A stretch of DNA of 21,522 nucleotides from CAYUIS01 sp964444825 (GTDB lineage Bacteria > Chloroflexota > Anaerolineae > B4-G1). The notes beneath the pieces are model-generated. The model was not told the DNA's origin. It ran no database searches and saw nothing but the letters and a program-made list of their open reading frames with translations. A program made the translations under genes and the position numbers. Where the stretch lies: the NCBI GenBank assembly GCA_964444825.1, contig CAYUIS010000084.1, forward strand, positions 1 to 21,522, given 5' to 3'. Below, piece after piece: positions 1 to 9,111 of the stretch (its first letter is position 1; every line of letters begins with the position of its first letter).

Positions 1-897
1 GCCGGGATGAAAAAGCAGACCGACAGATTGCGCCGGGGCGTCGACGTCGTGGTCGCCACACCTGGACGCTTGATGGATCACATGCGCCGCGGGAACGTGC
101 GCTTTGGCGACCTACGGATTCTCGTGCTGGACGAGGCCGACCGGATGTTGGATATGGGTTTTCTACCCGACATCAAACAGATCGTGGGGCAGATGCCCCG
201 TGAGCGCCAGACGATGCTCTTCTCAGCCACAATGCCTCCGACTATCCTGGCTCTCGCGCGCCAGTTTCAACGTGATCCGGTGCGTATCGAGATACACCCA
301 GCCCAACCTCCAGAGGCGATTGCACAGGCCCTTTACCCGGTGCCCAAGCACCTCAAGACTCAGCTTCTTCTGGCCATGCTTGAGGGGACGGACGTTGACA
401 GTATGTTGGTGTTCACGCGGACGAAGCAGAACGCCGATATCGTAACCCGGCAACTGCGCCAGGGCAAGGTCTCGGTGGCATGCATTCACGGGGATTTTAG
501 GCAGCGGGACCGGATATCTGCGTTGGAAGGTTTTCGTTCCGGCAAGCACCGAGTCCTGATCGCTACGAACATCGCCGCCCGGGGCCTGGACGTGGAGGGC
601 ATCTCCCACGTGCTCAACTATGATGTGCCGGAACACCCCGAGGTGTACGTGCACCGCGTCGGGCGTACTGCCCGAGCCGAGGCTGAGGGCAATGCGATCA
701 CGCTCGTCACCCCTGACGATGAGCCACTGGTCCATCGGATCGAGTACCTGCTGGGCGACAAGATCGAGCGCCGGACTTTGCCCGGGTTCGACTATGATGT
801 GCCGGCGCCCTCGTGGGCCAAGCCCTCGGCCAAGGCGCTGATCCAGCAGGCCACTAAATCTCAGAGCTTGGCCGACCGCTGGCGATCCATGGGTTAG
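1..897 (+). CDS. DEAD-box ATP-dependent RNA helicase, 5' end cut by the window
   Basis: ATP-dependent RNA-unwinding enzyme of helicase superfamily 2, RhlE/DeaD type, acting in the cytoplasm on ribosome assembly or RNA turnover. Visible motifs in order: TPGR (Ib), LVLDEADRMLDMGF (II, DEAD box), SAT (III), MLVFTRTK (IV), TNIAARGLDV (V) and HRVGRTAR (VI). The Q motif and Walker A (motif I) are missing because they lie upstream of base 1. The frame is open to the window edge, so the internal Met at base 7 is probably not the start. The C-terminal tail after motif VI is short (about 70 residues), without the long basic RGG-type extension of some relatives. A terminator-like hairpin follows the stop. 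The family call is secure. The subfamily (RhlE versus DeaD/CsdA) is inference. Confidence 0.95.
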   Translation, partial: AGMKKQTDRLRRGVDVVVATPGRLMDHMRRGNVRFGDLRILVLDEADRMLDMGFLPDIKQIVGQMPRERQTMLFSATMPPTILALARQFQRDPVRIEIHPAQPPEAIAQALYPVPKHLKTQLLLAMLEGTDVDSMLVFTRTKQNADIVTRQLRQGKVSVACIHGDFRQRDRISALEGFRSGKHRVLIATNIAARGLDVEGISHVLNYDVPEHPEVYVHRVGRTARAEAEGNAITLVTPDDEPLVHRIEYLLGDKIERRTLPGFDYDVPAPSWAKPSAKALIQQATKSQSLADRWRSMG

Positions 898-925
898 GGA
901 CGTCGATTATGCCTGTGTATTTGGA

Positions 926-953
926 GGCCCTGTCAGAAATGGCGGGGTCTTTT
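926..953 (+). terminator. Probable intrinsic terminator of the helicase gene
   Basis: A 7-bp stem, GGCCCTG (926-932) with CGGGGTC (943-949), contains two or three G-U pairs and a 10-nt loop, and is followed directly by TTTT. It lies about 30 bases after the helicase stop. The stem is modest and the U-run short, so this is a reasonable but not certain terminator. Confidence 0.45.
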
Positions 954-1074
954 CATCTCCCAATTTGTATAGTGATGACATCCTCAAGTCAGCACAAGTT
1001 CCTCGGAGTTGCACGATGCCGGCGCCGCCTACCGCCGGGCACACATCATTCTCCCCACTGAAGGAGGCATCGCG

Positions 1075-1155
1075 ATGGCGTTGATGGTAGGACGAGAGGC
1101 GCCGGGCTTTACACTATCCGCTACATCGATGACCAGCCGGACAATTAGGCAGTGA
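1075..1155 (+). pseudogene. Peroxiredoxin (AhpC/TSA) N-terminal remnant or small ORF
   Basis: This 26-codon ORF begins MALMVGREAPGFTLSAT, which closely matches the first 17 or so residues of AhpC/TSA peroxiredoxins (pattern VGxxAPxFTLxAT). It then goes out of register and stops. A textbook ribosome site, AAGGAGG (1061-1067), sits 7 bases before the ATG. The catalytic-Cys region and the rest of the thioredoxin fold are absent. Its TGA (1153-1155) overlaps the ATG of the MFS gene at 1155, so translation of this stub could feed ribosomes into the transporter. I read it as the start of a peroxiredoxin gene truncated by a deletion or rearrangement. A functional short coupling peptide is the alternative. 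Confidence 0.55.
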
Positions 1156-2363
1156 TGGACCACAGACGAAAAGCCTGGACCGTGATGATCGTGGTCTTTG
1201 TTGCCAGCATCATCGTAGCTATCAATCGATTCAAGGTCTCCTCTGTTCTGCCGGTCCTTATGGAGGATTTACAGATCGGCATGGTAGCCGCCGGTTGGCT
1301 GGCGTCTGCGTTTTCGGTGACAAGCATCATCCTGACCATCCCCGCCGCTCTTGCCCTGAGCCGGCTGGGGCTCAAGACCACCGGCCTCATTGCTATGGGA
1401 TGTGCCGCCCTCGGCGCCATCGTCGGGGCTCTGGCTCCAAACGCGACGACTCTGTTGCTGGGCGGCTTTATCGAGGGAATCAGCTTCAGCCTGATAAGCG
1501 TCTTGGCACCGACAGTCATCAGTGTGTGGTTCGAACCTCAAGAGCGGGGACTGCCGATGGGCATCTGGGCAGCCTGGGTTCCCGTCGGCAACGTGATCAT
1601 GTTCAACATCGCCCACCCGCTGCTGTCGGCCTTGGGCTGGCGATTCGTGTGGTGGTTGGGTGCATGCCTCGCTCTCGTGGCCGGGGTGCTCTACGGCCTG
1701 GTAGTGACCTCACCCCCAGGTTCGGCTCAACGGGAGCAGACCCCACCACGATCCATTGGGCGGATGCTGCTCAACCCGCTCAGTTGGCTCTTGGGCCTGG
1801 CCTTTGGCGCCTTTGGCTTCAGCCTGATCGGTTACAATACCTGGGTCTCTTCCTTTCTGACCGAGACCATGTCCATCGATTCCGCCTCAGCCAGCTTTTT
1901 CGCCAGCCTCATGTTCCTGGCCGCGATACCGGCGAGCGGAATCGCCGGCTGGGTGATCACTCGCATCAAGAACCGCCACAGCCTGCTCCCGGTGGCGTTT
2001 TTGATCACGGGCCTTCTCTTCGTCTGGAGCTTTCGTTTGCGAGATGTGCGCGCGGTTGTGCCCTATATGCTTGTCTTGGGATTTGCGTCCAACTTTATCC
2101 CCGCCACTACGTTCACCCTCGCGCCTGAAACGATGCCCAGCCCTGAATTCGCTGGCCTGGCCGTGGCCATTGTGATGGGCAGCTCGACTCTCGGTTCGCT
2201 CGGGGGACCGCCGATTCTGGGTGCCGTTCTCAGCACCGGCAGTTGGGTTGCTGGCAGTGTCTGTTTTGTGGTAGCGATGGGGCTGGGGACAGTCATCGCG
2301 TGGTATGTGTCAGCGCGACTGAGTCGCAAGTCGTCAGTCCCATCGGCTCCACCGGCGAGTTGA
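1155..2363 (+). CDS. MFS transporter
   Basis: Inner-membrane permease of the major facilitator superfamily, 402 residues, about 12 hydrophobic helices in two groups of six. The first-half loop has the MFS-like stretch ALSRLGLKTTGLIAMG, and helix 4-5 has the line GIWAAWVPVGNVIMF. The overall style is that of cyanate-permease/NimT-like or NarK-like carriers, but the substrate cannot be read from the sequence. ATG 1155 is chosen; an adjacent in-frame GTG at 1152 is possible. No good Shine-Dalgarno lies immediately upstream. The start instead overlaps the stop of the peroxiredoxin-like stub, which has one, implying translational coupling. The gene converges on leuS with 53 bases between the two stops. 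Confidence 0.88.
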   Translation: MDHRRKAWTVMIVVFVASIIVAINRFKVSSVLPVLMEDLQIGMVAAGWLASAFSVTSIILTIPAALALSRLGLKTTGLIAMGCAALGAIVGALAPNATTLLLGGFIEGISFSLISVLAPTVISVWFEPQERGLPMGIWAAWVPVGNVIMFNIAHPLLSALGWRFVWWLGACLALVAGVLYGLVVTSPPGSAQREQTPPRSIGRMLLNPLSWLLGLAFGAFGFSLIGYNTWVSSFLTETMSIDSASASFFASLMFLAAIPASGIAGWVITRIKNRHSLLPVAFLITGLLFVWSFRLRDVRAVVPYMLVLGFASNFIPATTFTLAPETMPSPEFAGLAVAIVMGSSTLGSLGGPPILGAVLSTGSWVAGSVCFVVAMGLGTVIAWYVSARLSRKSSVPSAPPAS

Positions 2364-2364
2364 A

Positions 2365-2378
2365 CCGCGTAAGCGCGG
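2365..2378. terminator. Small hairpin between convergent genes
   Basis: CCGCG-TAAG-CGCGG forms a perfect 5-bp stem directly after the MFS stop and 38 bases before the leuS stop. There is no U-run on either strand, so it is at best a weak bidirectional terminator or mRNA 3'-end stabiliser. Confidence 0.25.
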
Positions 2379-2416
2379 AGAAAAGGTATCCCTCCCTATC
2401 TGTGCACGAGAGATGG

Positions 2417-4942
<2,526 letters not shown>

Positions 4943-5040
4943 CCAAATCCTCCTCTCTTCTGGATGGCCCACAGCGGCGCGAGAGGAGAGCGTTCTTTCG
5001 ACTTGCTCGGGATTCTTCCCGGTCTCCTTGGCCTCCCGGC

Positions 5041-5109
5041 TCACCGGGCGCTTTCGTCCGGTCGAATCTGTCCGGTAGTTGGTCTTTGGTCTGTGCTGGT
5101 AAGCCCCAT
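5041..5109 (-). CDS. Small upstream ORF with strong ribosome site in the leuS leader
   Basis: A 22-codon ORF (MGLTSTDQRPTTGQIRPDES...) lies between the leader terminator and leuS. It is preceded by AAGGGAGGTG (5124-5115) with 5-base spacing, one of the best ribosome sites in the window. I recognise no homologue, and it contains only one Leu codon. It ends about 100 bases before leuS. It could be a second regulatory peptide, a translated spacer protecting the leader from Rho, or chance. The Shine-Dalgarno is seen directly; translation is inferred. Confidence 0.4.
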   Translation of the reverse strand: MGLTSTDQRPTTGQIRPDESAR

Positions 5110-5146
5110 GTGGACACCTCCCTTGGTTTGAACTGGCTATTGCCAT

Positions 5147-5175
5147 CAAAAAAGCCTCCCATTTGGGGAGGCTTT
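5147..5175 (-). terminator. Leader (attenuator) terminator upstream of leuS
   Basis: A perfect 10-bp stem, AAAGCCTCCC (5175-5166) with GGGAGGCTTT (5160-5151), has a 5-nt loop and a run of six U on the minus strand (5153-5148). The plus strand lacks a U-run, so it acts on leuS-direction transcripts. It lies about 150-180 bases after the promoter and about 200 bases before the leuS start codon, so leuS mRNA must read through it. That makes it a conditional attenuator rather than a gene-end terminator. Confidence 0.85.
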
Positions 5176-5206
5176 GTGCAATACAGCGGACGAGCCCGAT
5201 CTATGG

Positions 5207-5299
5207 TCAGCGCCCTCCCAAGCGGTGATAGCCCCTCGTGTCGAGGAGCTCGCCGCGGAGAAGGCCAAGCAGGGTGCTGAAAACAGATCGGATTCTCAT
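5207..5299 (-). CDS. Leucine-rich leader peptide of the leuS attenuator
   Basis: A 30-codon ORF starts at ATG 5299 and ends with TGA at 5209-5207. The middle reads TLLGLLRGELLDTRGY: six Leu codons within ten (CTG CTT, CTT CTC, CTC CTC), plus a later TTG. The last pair lies in the 5' arm of a 9-bp hairpin. A further in-frame ATG exists at 5326, but it falls at or before the predicted transcription start, so 5299 is preferred. The ribosome site is weak (AGAGTG, 7 bases upstream). The layout promoter - Leu-rich peptide - hairpin - terminator - leuS is that of classical ribosome-mediated attenuation (as in the leu and his operons): stalling at Leu codons when charged tRNA-Leu is low should prevent the terminator from forming. 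The role is inference from layout; no expression data are available. Confidence 0.7.
   Translation of the reverse strand: MRIRSVFSTLLGLLRGELLDTRGYHRLGGR
5230..5250 (-). promoter_or_regulatory. Pause (1:2) hairpin overlapping the Leu codons
   Basis: AGCTCCTCG (5250-5242), loop ACA, CGAGGGGCT (5238-5230) forms a 9-bp stem with one G-U pair. Its 5' arm contains the tandem CTC CTC Leu codons of the leader peptide. Its 3' arm (GGGGCT) and the later GGGAGG (5218-5213) can each pair with the terminator's 5' arm (AGCCTC or CCTCCC), giving a plausible antiterminator when a ribosome stalls on the Leu codons. Confidence 0.6.
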
Positions 5300-5330
5300 A
5301 TAGTTCACTCTGTGTTTCAAAGTCATGACT

Positions 5331-5359
5331 ATTTTACCACACATCGGCTTCAGTGACAA
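5331..5359 (-). promoter_or_regulatory. Sigma70-type promoter of the leuS leader
   Basis: On the minus strand, TTGTCA (5359-5354) and TAAAAT (5336-5331) are separated by exactly 17 bases, each 5 of 6 to consensus. The predicted start point is about 5323-5325. It drives the leader peptide, attenuator and leuS. Confidence 0.7.
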
Positions 5360-5398
5360 GATCTCCTCGCAAAAAGCATCCCGGACTGCGTCTCTGAT

Positions 5399-5427
5399 TT
5401 GCTAACTTTGCGTCGCCGTAGTATATT
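5399..5427 (+). promoter_or_regulatory. Probable promoter of the PK_C-domain gene
   Basis: TTGCTA (5399-5404) and TATATT (5422-5427) have a 17-base spacer. The box lies about 90 bases upstream of the ATG at 5521, back to back with the leuS promoter (39 bases between the two -35 boxes). The -10 is good; the -35 is moderate. Confidence 0.5.
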
Positions 5428-5520
5428 GTGCTGCGGGGTCAGGCAGGTGTTTGTTCAGAGAAGCGATTCTCGCCAGCGGTCCAGGCGCAAGCGTAGGAAC
5501 ATATGGAGGGCTACAGCACT

Positions 5521-6093
5521 ATGAAGCTTGAGACACTGGTCTTTGAAAACGCAGGTGAACAGAATACGGACGCCACGCTTGAGCTGGCTAAGGAAAGGGC
5601 ACTCGCTTTGGGAATCAAGCAGGTAGTAGTTGCCTCAAGCCACGGATACACCGCTCGCAAAGCCCACACCTTGCTCTCCCCTGCGGGAATCCAGGTGATC
5701 GCCGTCTCCATCTGCCACAGTTGGGAGAGCGAGGGATGGGTCATGTCGGTGGAGGAGAGGGCCGAACTGGAGAGGTTGGGCATCGCCGTTCACACCGGTA
5801 TCCACGCCTTGGGCGACGGCGTCGGGTCGGCATTCTCTGATAAGCACGGCGGACGTGCGCCGGAGGAAATCGTGCGGGACACGCTCTATCGCTTCTCACA
5901 GGGGATGAAGGTGGCGGTGGAGTGCCTCCTTATGGCGGCCGACGCGGGGCTCCTGGATATGGACCGGGAGATCATCTCTGTCGCCGGCACGGGAAGTGGC
6001 GCCGACACAGCCATTGTCTGCAAGCCAGCCTATCCACGCACCTTCCACAAGTTGGAGATTCGGGAGGTATTGGCAAAGCCGAGGATCCCATAG
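5521..6093 (+). CDS. Stand-alone pyruvate kinase C-terminal-domain protein (COG1751 type)
   Basis: A 190-residue soluble protein made only of a PK_C (pyruvate kinase alpha/beta) domain, with no catalytic TIM barrel. Diagnostic stretches are VVVASSHGYTARKAH, which resembles the phosphate-binding SGxTA turn of the pyruvate kinase allosteric site, QVIAVSICHSWESEG, and near the end SVAGTGSGADTAIVCKPA. Family members occur in archaea and bacteria and are functionally uncharacterised; ligand binding at the effector-like site is inference. ATG 5521 is preferred over the in-frame ATG at 5503, because GGAGGG (5505-5510) sits 10 bases before it and the homology-like sequence starts at MKLETLVFENAG. It stands alone, with its own promoter, divergent from leuS. 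Confidence 0.82.
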   Translation: MKLETLVFENAGEQNTDATLELAKERALALGIKQVVVASSHGYTARKAHTLLSPAGIQVIAVSICHSWESEGWVMSVEERAELERLGIAVHTGIHALGDGVGSAFSDKHGGRAPEEIVRDTLYRFSQGMKVAVECLLMAADAGLLDMDREIISVAGTGSGADTAIVCKPAYPRTFHKLEIREVLAKPRIP

Positions 6094-6258
6094 GCAAGGC
6101 GCGGATCTGACTGAACTCTGCTCTATGAGAATAAGACCCCTGCGGGGCTGGGGGCTGTAGTCGAGATGCCTTCTTTCTTTGAATCCAATGGCCATGGCGG
6201 GTCATTTGGACACTGATTGTCGAGGTGACTGAAAGTATCCAATGTGGAGGCATCTAGG

Positions 6259-6915
6259 ATGAAGGGGGCATTTTTTGTGGGCCTGTGCGCAGGTCTGGCT
6301 CTCGTTGCAGCGTTGGTCGGGTGCATATCTCAACTGCCTGCGACCACACCATCACCCAAGACCCCAACCGGCACGCCGCACCCGCTAGAGGTGCTAGCGC
6401 CCTCGACGTGTGTGTTGACGCCAGTGGTCGTGCCGACAGCACCGGCGGAGGTGCCGGGATATACGGAGCTCGACCCGAGCACTGGGTTGCATATGACGGG
6501 CAAACCGCAGGAGATCGACCTGGAGAGCTACCGCCTGCGGATTACGGGTAAGGTGGACCAACCGCTTAGCTTGAGCTACGACTACCTGCGCTGTCTGCCC
6601 CGAGTCGAGATATCGACGACGCTGACCTGCCCTGGGTTCTTTGAGGATCAGGGTACGTGGGCCGGTGCTCGTTTCGAGGACGTTTTAGCGCTGGCCGGTG
6701 TGCAGGACGGCGTGTTCGGGCTCAGGCTGATCGGAGCCGACGGCTACGGGACGTCGGTGGAGAAAAGCGTGGCGCTGGCCGAGACCAGTATACTCGCCTA
6801 CGAGTGGGAGGGCGAACCACTGCCTATTTTCCACGGCTTTCCCGTGCGGGCCGCCCTGCCCGGGGAGCCAGGGAGCAGTTGGGCCAAGTGGTTGGTTGAG
6901 ATCAAGGTCTATTGA
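6259..6915 (+). CDS. Lipoprotein with sulfite-oxidase-type molybdopterin domain
   Basis: A 218-residue exported protein. An uncleaved-style hydrophobic N-terminus ends in a lipobox, LVGC (Cys22), so it is probably lipid-anchored on the outer face of the membrane. A Pro/Thr-rich linker follows (about residues 25-65). The rest matches the oxidoreductase molybdopterin-binding domain (sulfite oxidase/YedY family): LTCPGFFEDQGTWAG with the Cys that ligates molybdenum in the family, then LAYEWEGEPLPIFHGFPVR and the terminal KWLVEIKV. The dimerisation domain of sulfite oxidase is absent. The substrate is unknown, and some proteins of this fold may not bind the cofactor. ATG 6259 has TGGAGG 8 bases upstream; GTG 6244 is an alternative. 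No partner haem subunit is adjacent. Confidence 0.85.
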   Translation: MKGAFFVGLCAGLALVAALVGCISQLPATTPSPKTPTGTPHPLEVLAPSTCVLTPVVVPTAPAEVPGYTELDPSTGLHMTGKPQEIDLESYRLRITGKVDQPLSLSYDYLRCLPRVEISTTLTCPGFFEDQGTWAGARFEDVLALAGVQDGVFGLRLIGADGYGTSVEKSVALAETSILAYEWEGEPLPIFHGFPVRAALPGEPGSSWAKWLVEIKVY

Positions 6916-6978
6916 GCTGGCCGATTTTCATCTCGGAGACGATATCGGGCCTGTCGTTCAGGCATCATGTGGAGAAGG

Positions 6979-9111
6979 ATGGCAGTGAGTTACCACAATG
7001 ATCGACCCAATACCGTCATCTACCAGGCGGCCAAGCTGGGCGACACACCCTATCTACTTGAGGATTTCGAGCTGGCCCAGCGTCTGGATACGGAAGGAGT
7101 ACCCATTGGCCGTTTGTTTGGCAACTCAAGCGGCGCGCTGGTCGCCGTCGCACACGCCATCGTTCTGGCTGCCCGCGCTGCACCGGATCACTTCGCTCCC
7201 CAGGCCGCCCAGGCGCTGGCCGATTTTGAGTCCTTCTTTCGCACCGCGCAAGGGCGACATCTCCGGCGTATCAACTGGCGGGGGATGTTCTACGGGTTCT
7301 ATAACCTCGATCCCCTCAAACGATGGTTGACCGAACGGCTGAGGGCCTACACGGGACGGGATGATGTGTCTGGTTTCACCCTCACCGATCTAGCGTCGAC
7401 CGGCGCCGATAATGTCCCAGTGTACCTATGCGCCGGGGATAAGGATGGATACCCAGTCTTTTTTGGTCCACCCGATCAGCGCCTCCAGGCTACCTACCAT
7501 AACTGCACGACACGCATTGAGGATGCGCCCGTGGTGGATGCCTGTTTAGCCGCCCTGAGTACTATGTTGAGCACCGATGCCTACCAGGTCAACGGGCAGT
7601 ACTACAAGGATGGCCGGCCCGCCTTCCCCGACATCTCAGCCATCGTGCTGGATATGGAAAAACGGGCAACGGATGGTGATCCTCCTCCCATCGTCAAGAG
7701 CACACCTTACACGCCCCTCCTGGACTGGTCAGGCAACACGATTACTCAGCCGTTCATCATGCACAGTTGGCACGAGCGGAATCAGGTCGATCTGACCACT
7801 CACTACAACGACCTGTTATACCGGTATCTTGCGCTGAAAACGCAGGCGGAAGCACTGTTGGCCCGCCTGAAGGCAAGTGGACTGGATGACTTGGCCCGGG
7901 AGCACTTTGAGGATCGACAAGACCCCAACAGTCCGCGCGTCCTGCATACCGACATCCCTTACGTTGGCTCCACTGAGGCCAGCACCAATATGCGCCAGAG
8001 CGTGGCCAACAAGGCCCAATTGATGCTCGAGTTCCGTGAGATGGGCGGTCCACAGTTGGACCGCTTCGATTTCACGCAACCGTTCAACCTTGTATACGGG
8101 GCAGGAGGTTTCTCCGGCATCCTGGCCGGATTAGTCATGACCCAATTCGTGGACGAGCGCGGCGGGAATGTCCAGCGTGTCTTTGGTTGTTCGGCCGGGG
8201 TGCTCAATGGTCTGTTTCACGGTATGGTCTTGGGCGCACGTCTCCACCCGGACCTGTACACTCCGGACGCCCTCGACGGACTGGAGCACCTGGAGACCTT
8301 TTTCGAACAACTGGAGCCGCGCAAGCTTTTCCGGGTAAACAGAACCCCACGCGCGCTGGCCCGGGCGTTGGTCAATTGGGGGCCATTCCGGGAGCAGTTG
8401 TGCGGCTACATCGAACGGTGGACCGGCCGGCAGGATGCCGACCTGGTGACGTTTGAGGATATCAGGATCCCATTCTACGTCACCGGGGCGCGCGGCTCTG
8501 ACGGGTATGTGGATTTCCTCGGCATGCCCGACGATCTGGAGCTGCGGTTCGCCGGGCGCACCATTCGGCCTCTGAATTGTGCCATCGTGGACGCCGTCAT
8601 CGGCGGTATGGCCCAGCCCTTTTACGTCACCCCGCCCGTGATCCAGGAGGAGACCTACTTTGATGGGGGTGGGGCCTTTTACGACGTCGGTCTGTTCGCC
8701 GCTGCTATGGAACCTCGCGCCATATCGCTGCTCAACATGCATTTCGCCGAGCCTCCCAACCACTCGTATGGTTTTGATGAGCGCCCGAACCTGGTGCGCA
8801 TCATCTTTGATACGCACAATTTCACCTTTCCAGAAGAGCGACGACGTATGCGCAAGATCGTTGACCTCTTTTACGACTATGAAGCCTACCGCCGGCGGGT
8901 TGCCCACCTGGTGGGCACGCTGGAAGAAACCGGCAGGGGAGGGAACCTGGTTGACTCTGGCTTGAGCAGTCATGACCTTGAGAGGAACTGGTGGCGTGAC
9001 TGGGTGCCTGAGCCGGTTGGGGTTTGGCCGCCTGATGACGGCCAACTGAGGACAGCAACCGACCGACGCAGCGAGTCATTGGCCAAACACAACGGAGATG
9101 GAGATTTATGA
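6979..9111 (+). CDS. Tandem double-patatin-domain protein
   Basis: A predicted lipid acyl hydrolase of about 710 residues formed by two fused patatin-like halves. Half 2 is canonical: oxyanion-hole GAGGFSG (about 374-380), nucleophile GCSAG (Ser405) and YFDGGG (Asp562). Half 1 has GNSSG (Ser50) and KDGR (Asp211). Ser-to-Asp spacing is 161 and 157, and other lines align between the halves (for example DFESFFRTAQ/HLETFFEQLE and GYPVFFGPPD/GYVDFLGMPD), showing internal duplication. In half 1 the Gly-rich oxyanion line is replaced by YQAAKLGD, so it may be inactive. No signal peptide or membrane helix is seen. ATG 6979 is chosen (GGAG 4 bases upstream); GTG 6985 and ATG 6967 are alternatives. The stop overlaps the next gene by ATGA, so the two are co-translated. 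Confidence 0.85.
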   Translation: MAVSYHNDRPNTVIYQAAKLGDTPYLLEDFELAQRLDTEGVPIGRLFGNSSGALVAVAHAIVLAARAAPDHFAPQAAQALADFESFFRTAQGRHLRRINWRGMFYGFYNLDPLKRWLTERLRAYTGRDDVSGFTLTDLASTGADNVPVYLCAGDKDGYPVFFGPPDQRLQATYHNCTTRIEDAPVVDACLAALSTMLSTDAYQVNGQYYKDGRPAFPDISAIVLDMEKRATDGDPPPIVKSTPYTPLLDWSGNTITQPFIMHSWHERNQVDLTTHYNDLLYRYLALKTQAEALLARLKASGLDDLAREHFEDRQDPNSPRVLHTDIPYVGSTEASTNMRQSVANKAQLMLEFREMGGPQLDRFDFTQPFNLVYGAGGFSGILAGLVMTQFVDERGGNVQRVFGCSAGVLNGLFHGMVLGARLHPDLYTPDALDGLEHLETFFEQLEPRKLFRVNRTPRALARALVNWGPFREQLCGYIERWTGRQDADLVTFEDIRIPFYVTGARGSDGYVDFLGMPDDLELRFAGRTIRPLNCAIVDAVIGGMAQPFYVTPPVIQEETYFDGGGAFYDVGLFAAAMEPRAISLLNMHFAEPPNHSYGFDERPNLVRIIFDTHNFTFPEERRRMRKIVDLFYDYEAYRRRVAHLVGTLEETGRGGNLVDSGLSSHDLERNWWRDWVPEPVGVWPPDDGQLRTATDRRSESLAKHNGDGDL

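Noticed and set aside
4943..5149. N-terminal extension of LeuRS (68 residues)
   Set aside because: The frame is open, but the sequence matches no LeuRS, and a strong ribosome site and the normal N-terminus start at 4942.
5147..5359. T-box riboswitch upstream of leuS
   Set aside because: A synthetase leader with a terminator invites this call, but the conserved AGGGTGGNACCGCG antiterminator sequence is not present on the minus strand before the terminator. A Leu-rich ORF explains the region better.
6134..6150. AGACCCC-TGC-GGGGCT hairpin after the PK_C gene as terminator
   Set aside because: The stem is short and has an unpaired base with no U-run, so it is too weak to list as a feature.
8131..9045. 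304-codon open frame on the minus strand opposite the double patatin gene
   Set aside because: It is antisense to a gene with clear motifs and has no recognisable domain, as expected from GC-rich codon bias.
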